Below, piece after piece: positions 1 through 8,446 of a DNA stretch of 64,000 bases. Source of the DNA: JANMDR01 sp031376425 (GTDB taxonomy: Bacteria; Pseudomonadota; Gammaproteobacteria; Burkholderiales; Usitatibacteraceae); assembly GCA_031376425.1 (NCBI GenBank), contig JANMDR010000180.1, forward strand, positions 1 through 64,000, given 5' to 3'. The translations under genes were made by a program, and so were the position numbers. The stretch's first letter is position 1. Each line of letters opens with the position of its first letter. The notes under the pieces are model-generated. The model was not told the origin of the DNA, searched no databases, and saw only the letters and a list, made by a program, of their open reading frames with translations.

Positions 1-137
1 TGGTCATGCCCGGCGACAACGTCAAGATTGTAGTGCAGCTAATCGCACCGATCGCGATGGAAGACGGCCTACGCTTCGCGATTCGCGAAGGCGGCCGTAC
101 CGTTGGTGCTGGTGTGGTTTCTAAGGTATTGAAGTAA
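1..137 (+). CDS. tuf: Elongation factor Tu, 3' end (partial)
   Basis: The window opens inside this gene; only the last 44 codons are present, in the frame starting at base 3 and ending with TAA at 135-137. The translated tail (VMPGDNVKIVVQL through GGRTVGAGVVSKVLK) is the conserved domain III end of EF-Tu, the GTPase that delivers aminoacyl-tRNA to the ribosome. Its place just upstream of tRNA-Trp, secE and nusG is the usual proteobacterial tufB arrangement. Whether it is tufA or tufB cannot be told from the fragment, although the position suggests the tufB copy. Confidence 0.97.
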   Translation, partial: VMPGDNVKIVVQLIAPIAMEDGLRFAIREGGRTVGAGVVSKVLK

Positions 138-236
138 GTTAGTAAATAGGTTTAATAGGTTCAAGTAATGCGGTAGGTAATGTGGTGCAAAGCGCAGCTC
201 ATCGCGCTTTCAGCATAATGTAGTTTACGAAACAAC

Positions 237-312
237 AGGCCAATAGCTCAATTGGCAGAGTGTCGGTCTCCAAAACCGAAGGTTGGGGGTTCGAGGCCCT
301 CTTGGCCTGCCA
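237..312 (+). tRNA. tRNA-Trp (anticodon CCA)
   Basis: A 76-base cloverleaf. Acceptor arms AGGCCAA (237-243) and TTGGCCT (302-308) pair fully. The D arm is AGCTCAATTGGCAGAG and the anticodon loop CTCCAAA lies within a CGGTCTCCAAAACCG stem-loop. The T arm contains GGTTCGAGGCC. The discriminator is G, followed by an encoded CCA end (310-312). A tRNA-Trp gene between tuf and secE is the usual arrangement in this group. Confidence 0.97.
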
Positions 313-451
313 TATTTTTCAGCGAGTTTGCTGAATATTTATGGAATCGTAAACGTTGTGCAGTGCGCCAGTGCAGTTTTAATAGATTGTAGTAAACCTG
401 CTCTGCTCGGAGCGGGTTCATTGAAGTGTCACTAGTAAAGAAATTAGGGCT

Positions 452-796
452 ATGAAAGACAAGATTCAGATAACCGTTGCTGTGTTATTAGGCATCGCGG
501 GTTTTGCGTTGTTTTATAAATTTAGCGATAAGCCGATGATTGCCCGTGTGGGTATGTTGTTGGGTTGTTTCATTGCCGGCGGTGTCGTCGCATGGTTTAC
601 GCAACCTGGCAAAGAATTTGCGCTTTATGCTAGTGAATCAATCGATGAAGCCAAGCTTGTGGTGTGGCCTACGCGCGAAGAAACCTTGAAAACAACGGGC
701 GTAATTTTCGTCTTTGTTTTTATCATGGCCTTATTCTTGGGTTTGGTTGACTGGAGTCTTACTTTTATGTTGTCCAAATTTATCGGCGGAGCATAA
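452..796 (+). CDS. secE: Preprotein translocase subunit SecE
   Basis: SecE is the essential clamp subunit of the SecYEG protein-conducting channel in the inner membrane. The 114-residue product has three hydrophobic segments (about residues 5-22, 30-48 and 84-106), like the three-span SecE of enteric bacteria. It carries the conserved amphipathic stretch EAKLVVWPTREETLKTT at about 66-82 before the last span, the signature of the family. It is followed after five bases by nusG, the near-universal secE-nusG pair, and is preceded by tRNA-Trp. Confidence 0.96.
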   Translation: MKDKIQITVAVLLGIAGFALFYKFSDKPMIARVGMLLGCFIAGGVVAWFTQPGKEFALYASESIDEAKLVVWPTREETLKTTGVIFVFVFIMALFLGLVDWSLTFMLSKFIGGA

Positions 797-801
797 CTAC
801 C

Positions 802-1329
802 ATGCGTTGGTATGTAGTCCACGCCTATTCGGGCCAAGAAAAAAGTATTCAAGCGGCGCTCGTTGAGCGCATTCGCCGTTCTGGCATGGCTGATCAGTTT
901 GGTGAAGTGTTGGTGCCAATTGAAGAAGTCGTCGAAACTAAAAATGGTGCCAAGGCAGTATCAGAGCGTCGTTTCTTTCCGGGATACATCTTGGTTGAAA
1001 TGGAAATGACGGATGAGACTTGGCACTTGGTAAAAAGTACGCCAAAAGTGACCGGTTTCATTGGTGGTACGGCAATGAAGCCAACACCAATTTCCCAAAA
1101 AGAAGTTGATATTATTTTAAATCAGGTGAAAGAAGGCGTTGATAAGCCGAAGCCGAAGATTTTATTTGAGGTTGGCGAGAATGTGCGCGTTGTTAATGGG
1201 CCATTTGCGGACTTCATGGGTACAGTTGAAGAAGTTAATTACGATAAGTCAAAAATTACAGTTTCTGTACTGATCTTCGGTCGGCCAACGCCGGTTGAGT
1301 TAGATTTTGGTCAGGTAGAAAAGCAGTAA
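802..1329 (+). CDS. nusG: Transcription termination/antitermination factor NusG
   Basis: NusG binds the RNA polymerase clamp, raises processivity and links it to Rho or to the ribosome. The 175-residue protein has the NGN domain (residues 1 to about 115, beginning MRWYVVHAYSGQEKSIQ, with FFPGYILVEMEM in the middle) and a C-terminal KOW domain (about 122-175, GENVRVVNGPFADFMGTVEE). Length and both domains are standard for proteobacteria. It lies five bases after secE, so the two are almost certainly cotranscribed. Confidence 0.97.
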   Translation: MRWYVVHAYSGQEKSIQAALVERIRRSGMADQFGEVLVPIEEVVETKNGAKAVSERRFFPGYILVEMEMTDETWHLVKSTPKVTGFIGGTAMKPTPISQKEVDIILNQVKEGVDKPKPKILFEVGENVRVVNGPFADFMGTVEEVNYDKSKITVSVLIFGRPTPVELDFGQVEKQ

Positions 1330-1490
1330 TTGGTTTTGTAGTAATTGCGCAATTAAATTTTTAATATAAGTAGTAACTGGCCTCGCGGTTGCGCCCTCGT
1401 GAGTGGCGGTAGTTGTGGTAGGTAATTAGGGTGATTTCATCGGGGAGAGCGCTATATTTTTAGCGCTCGTTTGTACCCAAGGAGTATAAA
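1330..1490 (+). promoter_or_regulatory. nusG-rplK intergenic region with leader hairpin
   Basis: This is a 161-base gap before the L11-L1 genes. Just before the ribosome-binding site is an 8-bp perfect hairpin (1447-1454 GAGCGCTA with 1461-1468 TAGCGCTC, loop TATTTT). The Shine-Dalgarno AAGGAG follows at about 1480, then ATG at 1491. In enteric bacteria ribosomal protein L1 represses its own operon by binding the rplK leader; this hairpin is a candidate for an equivalent element, but no specific L1 site was matched. Confidence 0.4.
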
Positions 1491-1925
1491 ATGGCAAAGA
1501 AGATAGTCGGCTATATTAAGCTGCAAGTTCCCGCCGGTAAAGCGAATCCATCGCCACCGATCGGCCCAGCATTGGGTCAGCGCGGTTTGAACATTATGGA
1601 ATTCTGTAAGGCGTTTAATGCGCAAACACAGAAATTGGAACCGGGAATGCCTATTCCTGTCACCATTACTGCTTTTGCTGATAAAAGTTTTACCTTCACA
1701 ATGGGTACAGCACCCGCGACATTCTTGATTAAGAAATTCGCGAAGCTTGAAAAGGGTTCTAAGACCCCGCATACGGATAAAGTCGGTAAGTTGACCCGTG
1801 CTCAGGCTGAAGAAATCGCTACCATTAAAATGCCTAACCTCACGGCGGCAGATATGGATGCAGCAGTGCGCACAATCGCCGGTTCTGCGCGTTCAATGGG
1901 TATTGATGTAGAAGGAGTCAGATAA
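1491..1925 (+). CDS. rplK: 50S ribosomal protein L11
   Basis: L11 forms the GTPase-associated stalk base of the large subunit with 23S rRNA and L10. The 144-residue product shows the whole family pattern: AKKIVGYIKLQVPAGKANPSPPIGPALGQRGLN in pieces at the N-terminus and the C-terminal rRNA-binding domain ending RSMGIDVEG. A clear AAGGAG ribosome-binding site precedes the ATG. Its TAA overlaps the ATG of rplA by one base (TAATG), which points to translational coupling. Confidence 0.98.
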   Translation: MAKKIVGYIKLQVPAGKANPSPPIGPALGQRGLNIMEFCKAFNAQTQKLEPGMPIPVTITAFADKSFTFTMGTAPATFLIKKFAKLEKGSKTPHTDKVGKLTRAQAEEIATIKMPNLTAADMDAAVRTIAGSARSMGIDVEGVR

Positions 1926-2635
1926 TGGCTAAGCTTACAAAACGCCAAAAGGCGCTTGCTGGAATCGTCAATCGCGACGTTTTTTACACTGTTGCTGACG
2001 CTCTAGCATTAGTAAAGAAAACCGCAACGGCGAAATTTGATGAATCCGTTGATGTCGCCATCAACCTAGGTATCGATGCTAAGAAATCTGACCAAGCTGT
2101 TCGTGGCGCGGTTGTGTTGCCGCGCGGTACGGGTAAGACTGTACGCGTTGCGGTATTTGCCCAAGGCGATAACGCTAAAAAAGCGACTGATGCTGGTGCT
2201 GATATCGTTGGCTTTGAAGATCTTGCCGAGCGAATCAAAGGCGGCTTTATGGATTTTGACGTGGTCATTGCTACGCCAGACGCGATGCGTGTGGTCGGTG
2301 CTTTGGGTCAAGTATTGGGCCCGCGCGGTTTGATGCCAAATCCAAAAGTCGGCACAGTTACGCCAAACGTGGAGCTAGCGGTTAAAAACGCAAAGGCTGG
2401 TCAAGTGCAATATCGTGCTGATAAAGCCGGTATCGTGCAGGGCACAATTGGTCGTGCATCATTCACTAACGAAGCGCTTGCTGAAAACTTGGCTACGCTT
2501 ATCGCTGCCGTAAACAAATCTAAGCCAACAACATCGAAAGGTGTTTATCTACGCAAAGTATCGCTATCGTCCACTATGGGCTTGGGCGTGCGTGTCGATA
2601 CGGCTAGTTTTGCGGGTGCCACACAGCAGCAATAA
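1925..2635 (+). CDS. rplA: 50S ribosomal protein L1
   Basis: L1 forms the mobile stalk at the ribosomal E site and, in well-studied species, represses translation of its own operon. The 236-residue protein contains the family core, for example PRGTGKTVRVAVFA (about 62-75), VVIATPDAMRVVGALGQ, LGPRGLMPNPKVGTVTPN and the C-terminal STMGLGVRVDT. The length is normal. It starts within the rplK stop codon, so expression is coupled. Confidence 0.98.
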   Translation: MAKLTKRQKALAGIVNRDVFYTVADALALVKKTATAKFDESVDVAINLGIDAKKSDQAVRGAVVLPRGTGKTVRVAVFAQGDNAKKATDAGADIVGFEDLAERIKGGFMDFDVVIATPDAMRVVGALGQVLGPRGLMPNPKVGTVTPNVELAVKNAKAGQVQYRADKAGIVQGTIGRASFTNEALAENLATLIAAVNKSKPTTSKGVYLRKVSLSSTMGLGVRVDTASFAGATQQQ

Positions 2636-2689
2636 TTTATTGCCCCTTTGTAGGAGCCCAAAATATGGGGGCTTACAGAGTGGCAAGTA

Positions 2690-2860
2690 CTAACTTTGAC
2701 GCGGTTGAATAGTGCTTAGCAATATTCAGCCCGCTACTCAAAGACCGTAGGTGCTAATAGTGGATTAGCTTAATGACGTGAAGCGTCGGTGTTAAAACCG
2801 AGAAATCACGGAGCCTTCGCAGATGGCGCGCTCAAGACAGGATTTTCTCCTATCGACAAG
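2690..2860 (+). promoter_or_regulatory. L10 leader (rplJL mRNA autoregulatory leader)
   Basis: The 288 bases between rplA and rplJ hold no gene. In the middle are AAGACCGTAGGTGCTAA (about 2740-2757) and, downstream, AGCTTAATGAC, the conserved core of the ribosomal protein L10 leader as it occurs in proteobacteria. There the L10-(L7/L12) complex binds its own mRNA and blocks translation. Several short GC-rich stems follow before the AAGGAG ribosome-binding site at 2911. The limits given are approximate; the assignment rests on motif recognition, not on a covariance search. Confidence 0.65.
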
Positions 2861-2923
2861 TCGCTAAAACCGCTTGGACACTTGGCATTTGCCGGATGTT
2901 CAAAAACGTAAAGGAGATCAAGC

Positions 2924-3454
2924 GTGAGTTTGAATCTAGATGGAAAAAAAGAAGTAGTTGCAGAAGTAGCCGCGCAAGTGGCTAAGTCGCAGACCTTGGT
3001 GCTCTCGGAATTCCGTGGCTCTAAAGTTGTTGATCTTACCAAGCTCCGTGCAGATGCGCGCGCCAAAGGCGTATACATCCGTGTGGTAAAAAATACGCTT
3101 GCCCGACGTGCCGTTCAAGGCACACCTTTCGAGGTGATTGCGGACAAGATGGTTGGACCGATGATTTATAGCTTCTCGGAAGATGCAGTCGCTGCAGCAA
3201 AAGTCGTTAATGATTTTGCTAAAGGCAACGAGAAATTTGCGATTGTTGCTGGCGTATACAGTGGCCGTGCGTTGGATGGCGAAGGCGTAAAAGCGCTGGC
3301 TAACATCCCAACCAAAGAAGTGCTGTTAGCGCAGTTGTTAGGTTTGATGCAAAGCCCGATGTCTGGTTTGGCGCGTGTTCTTCTCGCCCTTTCCGTTCAG
3401 CGCGGTGGTGGCGACGCGGTGGAAACGCCTGCGGCAGAACCTGCAGCAGCCTAA
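2924..3454 (+). CDS. rplJ: 50S ribosomal protein L10
   Basis: L10 anchors the L7/L12 dimers of the ribosomal stalk. The start is GTG at 2924, preceded by AAGGAG at 2911-2916; the N-terminus MSLNLDGKKEVVAEVAAQV fits the family. The body has LVLSEFRGSKVVDLTKLRAD and VVKNTLARRAV, and the C-terminal helix binds L12. The 176 residues are a normal length. It lies behind the L10 leader and 72 bases ahead of rplL. Confidence 0.97.
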   Translation: MSLNLDGKKEVVAEVAAQVAKSQTLVLSEFRGSKVVDLTKLRADARAKGVYIRVVKNTLARRAVQGTPFEVIADKMVGPMIYSFSEDAVAAAKVVNDFAKGNEKFAIVAGVYSGRALDGEGVKALANIPTKEVLLAQLLGLMQSPMSGLARVLLALSVQRGGGDAVETPAAEPAAA

Positions 3455-3526
3455 AAATTAAAGCAAATCAATCATCAATCTGTTCGCAATATAGTATCAA
3501 GACAAATTTACTAAAGGAAATTTACC

Positions 3527-3895
3527 ATGGCTTTCGATAAAGATGCATTTTTGACTTCCCTAGACAGCATGTCCGTAATGGATTTGAACGATCTAGTTAA
3601 AGCAATTGAAACAAAATTCGGCGTATCCGCCGCTTCGATGGCTGCTGCCGGCCCAGCCGCTGCCGCTGCTGTTGTAGAAGAGAAAACTGAATTCAACGTA
3701 ATGCTTGTTGATTTCGGCGCAAACAAAATCAACGTCATTAAAGCCGTTCGTGAATTGACTGGTTTAGGTCTAGCTGAAGCCAAAGCATTGGTTGAAGGCG
3801 CACCAAAAGCAGTTAAAGAAGGCGTAAACAAAGCTGATGCTGATGCTGCTGCTAAGAAATTGACAGAAGCTGGCGCAAAAGTAGAATTGAAGTAA
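3527..3895 (+). CDS. rplL: 50S ribosomal protein L7/L12
   Basis: This multicopy acidic stalk protein recruits and activates translational GTPases. It has 122 residues: an N-terminal dimerisation domain (about 1-33), an Ala-rich hinge (AAAGPAAAAAVVEEK) and the C-terminal globular domain with KINVIKAVRELTGLGLAEAK and VEGAPKAVKEGV. A perfect inverted repeat begins 17 bases after the stop codon, so rplL is set apart from rpoB by a partial terminator or processing signal. Confidence 0.98.
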   Translation: MAFDKDAFLTSLDSMSVMDLNDLVKAIETKFGVSAASMAAAGPAAAAAVVEEKTEFNVMLVDFGANKINVIKAVRELTGLGLAEAKALVEGAPKAVKEGVNKADADAAAKKLTEAGAKVELK

Positions 3896-3911
3896 ACGTA
3901 TTTGCAGGAAT

Positions 3912-3941
3912 TAGCGGATCCCATCTTGGTGGGATCCGCTA
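3912..3941 (+). terminator. Hairpin after rplL (attenuator or processing site)
   Basis: A perfect 12-bp inverted repeat (3912-3923 TAGCGGATCCCA with 3930-3941 TGGGATCCGCTA, loop TCTTGG) lies 17 bases after rplL. It is not followed directly by a run of T; T-rich sequence begins about 6 bases later. It therefore looks more like the partial terminator or RNase-cut hairpin known between rplL and rpoB than a full stop. Confidence 0.7.
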
Positions 3942-3987
3942 GCAGTCTTTGTGTTTTAGTTTTTGTATTTTGTGATTGCTGAATTTT

Positions 3988-4037
3988 GTAGTAAGTAGCA
4001 CCTAACAAATCTGTAGCAAGTAGTATCTAACAAGTAT
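3988..4037 (+). repeat. Two tandem 25-base repeats upstream of rpoB
   Basis: Bases 3988-4012 and 4013-4037 are head-to-tail copies that match at about 20 of 25 positions, both beginning GTAG(T/C)AAGTAG and ending in CTAACAA plus a few bases. They sit in the rplL-rpoB intergenic region between two hairpins. This looks like a local tandem duplication; no function is apparent. Confidence 0.7.
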
Positions 4038-4043
4038 GTTAGA

Positions 4044-4094
4044 GGCCAAAATAAAGTTTACGCCTAGCAACCAGAGCGATAACTTTATTTTGCC
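4044..4094 (+). repeat. Inverted repeat in the rpoB leader
   Basis: An 11-bp perfect inverted repeat (4048-4058 AAAATAAAGTT with 4081-4091 AACTTTATTTT) encloses 22 bases. It extends at the base by a C-G pair and, past one bulged C, two further G-C pairs. It lies about 180 bases before rpoB. It may be a processing site of the long rplL-rpoB leader. The rest of 4095-4270 shows only the rpoB ribosome-binding site. Confidence 0.55.
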
Positions 4095-4270
4095 TTCTTT
4101 AATCGACAATTGAAGGCTAGTTTGGTCGGGTGTACGTTCCTGTAAGTTTGAATATTTCAAGCAAACATGAATGCATGCTGTCCGCCAGTGAAGGGTAGCG
4201 GCCCTTCGCCATTCTCCCGCCACATTCGTGGCTGTGTCGCAACCACCTTCAACCTCCGGAGATGGAATCG

Positions 4271-7200
4271 ATGTCCTACACTTTCACCGAAAAAAAACGC
4301 ATCCGTAAAAGTTTCGCTAAGCGCGAGGCCGTACAAGATGTTCCCTTCTTATTAGCCACACAGCTTAATTCCTATGCAGAGTTTCTGCAGGAAAACGTAG
4401 CGCTTGCTGATCGTAAAGAGCAAGGGTTGGAATCGGCGTTTACGTCCGTATTTCCTATCGTTAGCCACAATACATTTGCTCGCCTAGAATACGTTAGCTA
4501 TAAGCTCGGCTTGCCAGCCTTTGACGTACTTGAGTGTCAGCAACGTGGCTTAACCTATGCCTCGCCATTGCGTGCCGAAGTGCGCTTGGTGATCATGGAC
4601 CGTGAAGCGTCCAAGCCAACAATTAAAGAAGTAAAAGTACAAGAAGTGTATATGGGTGAAATTCCACTCATGACCACCAATGGCTCCTTTGTTATTAACG
4701 GTACAGAGCGCGTTATCGTATCGCAGCTGCACCGTTCGCCAGGCGTGTTTTTTGAGCACGATCGCGGCAAGACGCACTCGTCGGGCAAATTGCTGTTTTC
4801 TGCACGCGTAATTCCTTACCGTGGCTCTTGGTTAGACTTTGAATTTGATCCAAAAGATTTCCTGTATTTCCGCGTCGATCGCCGCCGCAAAATGCCGGTC
4901 ACTATTTTGCTCAAAGCACTCGGTTACAACCCTGATGCAATTTTGCGCGAATTCTTTACCTTCGATACTTTCCACATCACCAAAGACGGCAAGATGGAGC
5001 TTGAGCTTATCCTTGAGCGTCTAAAAGGTGAAGTTGCAAAGTTCGATATCACCACCAAAGACGGCACCGTAATCGTACCGAAAGACAAGCGTATTACCGC
5101 TAAGCATTTGCGCGAAATGGAAGCCGCGAAAATGAAGCGCTTGCCCGTAGGTGAAGACTTCGTAATTGGTCGGGTATTAGCAACTAGCATGGTCAATTCT
5201 GAGACCGGTGAAATTGTAGCTGCCGCCAATGAAGAACTGACAGAAACAAGCTTACGCAAACTCATTGACGGTGGGATTGAAAGCTTGCAAACTTTGTTCG
5301 TTAACGACCTTAACCAAGGCGCGTATATCTCATCAACTTTGCGCATCGACGAAACCGTAGATGCACTCAACGCGAAAGTTGCGATTTACCGCATGATGCG
5401 TCCCGGTGAGCCGCCCACAGAAGATGCGGTGAACGCCCTATTTCAGGCGCTCTTCTTCAGCGAAGACCGTTACGATCTGTCGACCGTAGGCCGGATGAAG
5501 TTTAACCGTCGTGTCGGTCGTGAAGAGCTTGAAGGCTCGATGACATTGTCTACTGAAGACATCGTTGCTGTGATTAAAATCTTAGTTGATTTGCGCAACG
5601 GTCGTGGTGATGTCGATGATATCGATCACCTTGGTAATCGTCGTGTACGTTCGGTAGGTGAGTTGGCTGAAAACCAGTTCCGCTCCGGCCTAGTTCGCGT
5701 TGAACGGGCGGTGCGTGAGCGTCTATCGCAAGCTGAAAGCGAAAACTTGATGCCTCACGATCTCATTAACGCTAAGCCGGTATCGGCCGCGATTAAAGAG
5801 TTTTTTGGTTCGAGCCAGCTGTCACAGTTTATGGATCAAACCAATCCATTGTCAGAAATTACCCATAAGCGTCGCGTCTCTGCTTTGGGCCCAGGTGGTC
5901 TAACGCGTGAACGTGCTGGCTTCGAAGTGCGTGACGTGCATCCAACGCATTACGGTCGCGTTTGCCCGATTGAAACACCGGAAGGCCCGAACATCGGTCT
6001 GATTAATTCGCTTGCTTTGTTTGCGCGCGTCAACGATTACGGTTTCATTGAAACCCCGTATCGCCGCGTTGCCAATGGCCAGCTAGGCACTGAAATTGAT
6101 TACCTATCAGCTATTGAAGAAGGCAAGTTTGTTATTGCGCAGGCGAATGCGGAAACAGATGCCGACGGCAAGTTTGTTGACGATCTAATTTCATGCCGTA
6201 ACCACAATGAATTTACCTTGGCTACTGCCGATCAAATTCAATATATTGACGTAGCGCCTTCGCAAATTGTGTCTGTTGCTGCATCGCTGATTCCATTCTT
6301 GGAACACGATGACGCGAACCGCGCTTTGATGGGTTCAAACATGCAACGTCAAGCGGTACCGTGCTTACGCGCTGAAAAATCGCTTGTAGGTACCGGTATT
6401 GAACGTACCGTCGCGATGGACTCGGGCACAGCAGTGCTGGCGCGCCGTGGTGGTCGTGTTGACTTCATCGACGCGGGTCGTGTGGTTGTGCGTGTGAACG
6501 ACAACGAAACTCAGGCTGGTGAAGCGGGTGTGGATATTTATAACCTCGTTAAATACGTGCGTTCTAACCAAAACACCAACATCAACCAACGTCCTCTGGT
6601 AAAAGTGGGCGATATCATCGCTAAAAGCGATGTAATTGCTGACGGTGCTTCTACTGATATGGGCGAATTGGCCTTAGGTCAAAACCTGCTCGTGGCCTTC
6701 ATGCCGTGGAACGGTTATAACTACGAAGACTCAATCCTTATTTCGGAGCGCATCGTAGCCGAAGACCGTTATACATCGATTCACATCGAAGAGCTAACCG
6801 TTGTTGCCCGTGATACCAAGCTCGGCTCTGAAGAAATCACCCGCGATATTTCCAATTTGTCCGAGCGCATGCTGGGTCGTTTGGATGAATCCGGCATTGT
6901 TTATATCGGTGCTGAAGTTGAAGCTGGCGATGTGCTGGTCGGTAAAGTAACGCCAAAAGGTGAAACGCAATTAACGCCAGAAGAAAAACTTTTGCGCGCT
7001 ATTTTCGGTGAAAAAGCCTCGGACGTTAAAGATACATCGCTACGTGTGCAATCAGGTATTTCCGGCACGGTAATTGATGTGCAAGTATTTACCCGCGAAG
7101 GTATTGAGCGCGATAAACGTGCAGCGCAAATCATTGATGATCAGCTAAAAGACTATAAGAAAGATTTGGCCGATCAATTGCGTATCGTTGAAGATGACTC

Positions 7201-8347
7201 CTTCCAGCGTATCGAGACAATGCTGATTGGAAAAATTGCTAAAGGCGGTCCGAAAAAGATCACCAAAGGCACTAAACTTGCCAAGTCCTATTTGGACGAT
7301 ATGAGCCGTTATGATTGGTTTGATATCCGCCTAACTGAAGACGAAGATGCACGCCAACTCGAAGCTTTGAAAGAAGCACTAGATCTAACCCGTAAAGAAT
7401 TTGACCGCGCCTTCGAAGAGAAGAAGCGCAAGCTAACCCAAGGCGATGAATTGCCACCGGGCGTGCAAAAAATGGTTAAGGTTTACGTGGCTGTTAAGCG
7501 TCGCCTACAGCCTGGCGATAAGATGGCTGGTCGTCACGGTAATAAAGGTGTTATTTCAAAAATCGTACCGGTTGAAGACATGCCATTTATGGCGGACGGC
7601 ACGCCAATGGATATCGTGTTGAACCCGCTAGGTGTTCCGTCACGGATGAACGTTGGTCAGATTCTTGAAACCCATTTGGGCTGGGCTGCTAAAGGCCTAG
7701 GCCATAAAATTGGTGCCATGTTGCGGGCAAAAGATAGCGTTGAAAATGTACGCGCCTTTGTTGATCGCATCTACAACACCACGGGCAAAAAAGAAGACAT
7801 CGCTGGTTTAACCGATGTTGAAGTGATGGAATTGGCGAAGAACTTAGTCAAAGGTGTGCCATTTGCGACGCCAGTATTTGACGGTGCTGCTGAATCCGAA
7901 ATCAAAACCATGTTGGAAATGGCGGGCTTGCCCACCAATGGCCAAGTGGTATTGCATGACGGTCGCAGCGGTGAGCCGTTCGAGCGTAAGGTCACTGTTG
8001 GCTATATGCATATCTTGAAGCTCCATCATTTGGTGGACGACAAAATGCATGCCCGTTCAACCGGCCCATACAGCTTGGTTACACAACAGCCACTCGGCGG
8101 TAAAGCGCAGTTTGGTGGACAGCGATTTGGTGAGATGGAAGTTTGGGCACTCGAAGCTTACGGTGCCGCATACACGCTACAGGAAATGCTTACCGTTAAG
8201 TCTGACGATACGGCAGGCCGTACTAAAGTGTATGAATCCATCGTTAAGGGCGAACACAAGATTGAAGCCGGTATGCCGGAATCATTTAATGTGTTGGTCA
8301 AAGAAATCCGCTCGTTGGCCATTGACATTGATTTAGAACGCAATTGA
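4271..8347 (+). CDS. rpoB: DNA-directed RNA polymerase subunit beta
   Basis: RpoB forms the active-site half that binds rifampicin and the RNA-DNA hybrid. The start is placed at ATG 4271 (MSYTFTEKKRIRKSFAKR, the usual family N-terminus). GGAG at 4258-4261 is well spaced for it, whereas the in-frame ATG at 4262 directly abuts GGAG. That gives 1358 residues. The rifampicin pocket (about residues 512-575, QLSQFMDQTNPLSEITHKRR) carries the residues of sensitive enzymes (Q, D, H, R and S at the classical positions). Later blocks include GDKMAGRHGNKGVISK and the C-terminal KLHHLVDDKMHARSTGPY. rpoC follows after 99 bases. Confidence 0.98.
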   Translation: MSYTFTEKKRIRKSFAKREAVQDVPFLLATQLNSYAEFLQENVALADRKEQGLESAFTSVFPIVSHNTFARLEYVSYKLGLPAFDVLECQQRGLTYASPLRAEVRLVIMDREASKPTIKEVKVQEVYMGEIPLMTTNGSFVINGTERVIVSQLHRSPGVFFEHDRGKTHSSGKLLFSARVIPYRGSWLDFEFDPKDFLYFRVDRRRKMPVTILLKALGYNPDAILREFFTFDTFHITKDGKMELELILERLKGEVAKFDITTKDGTVIVPKDKRITAKHLREMEAAKMKRLPVGEDFVIGRVLATSMVNSETGEIVAAANEELTETSLRKLIDGGIESLQTLFVNDLNQGAYISSTLRIDETVDALNAKVAIYRMMRPGEPPTEDAVNALFQALFFSEDRYDLSTVGRMKFNRRVGREELEGSMTLSTEDIVAVIKILVDLRNGRGDVDDIDHLGNRRVRSVGELAENQFRSGLVRVERAVRERLSQAESENLMPHDLINAKPVSAAIKEFFGSSQLSQFMDQTNPLSEITHKRRVSALGPGGLTRERAGFEVRDVHPTHYGRVCPIETPEGPNIGLINSLALFARVNDYGFIETPYRRVANGQLGTEIDYLSAIEEGKFVIAQANAETDADGKFVDDLISCRNHNEFTLATADQIQYIDVAPSQIVSVAASLIPFLEHDDANRALMGSNMQRQAVPCLRAEKSLVGTGIERTVAMDSGTAVLARRGGRVDFIDAGRVVVRVNDNETQAGEAGVDIYNLVKYVRSNQNTNINQRPLVKVGDIIAKSDVIADGASTDMGELALGQNLLVAFMPWNGYNYEDSILISERIVAEDRYTSIHIEELTVVARDTKLGSEEITRDISNLSERMLGRLDESGIVYIGAEVEAGDVLVGKVTPKGETQLTPEEKLLRAIFGEKASDVKDTSLRVQSGISGTVIDVQVFTREGIERDKRAAQIIDDQLKDYKKDLADQLRIVEDDSFQRIETMLIGKIAKGGPKKITKGTKLAKSYLDDMSRYDWFDIRLTEDEDARQLEALKEALDLTRKEFDRAFEEKKRKLTQGDELPPGVQKMVKVYVAVKRRLQPGDKMAGRHGNKGVISKIVPVEDMPFMADGTPMDIVLNPLGVPSRMNVGQILETHLGWAAKGLGHKIGAMLRAKDSVENVRAFVDRIYNTTGKKEDIAGLTDVEVMELAKNLVKGVPFATPVFDGAAESEIKTMLEMAGLPTNGQVVLHDGRSGEPFERKVTVGYMHILKLHHLVDDKMHARSTGPYSLVTQQPLGGKAQFGGQRFGEMEVWALEAYGAAYTLQEMLTVKSDDTAGRTKVYESIVKGEHKIEAGMPESFNVLVKEIRSLAIDIDLERN

Positions 8348-8349
8348 AA

Positions 8350-8413
8350 AGGTGAGGACGCGGCATCGCGCTAATAGTTTTAATGCCTGCCGCCCGCTCA
8401 CTCCCCCTCACCT
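8350..8413 (+). repeat. Inverted repeat filling the rpoB-rpoC spacer
   Basis: AGGTGAGG (8350-8357) pairs perfectly with CCTCACCT (8406-8413), closing a 48-base loop that contains further short GC-rich pairings. It occupies most of the 99-base spacer between rpoB and rpoC. No T run follows, so it is not a terminator. It may stabilise the message or be an RNase site; this is inference. Confidence 0.4.
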
Positions 8414-8446
8414 CATTCAACGCTCACTGAACAATCTGGAGACACC

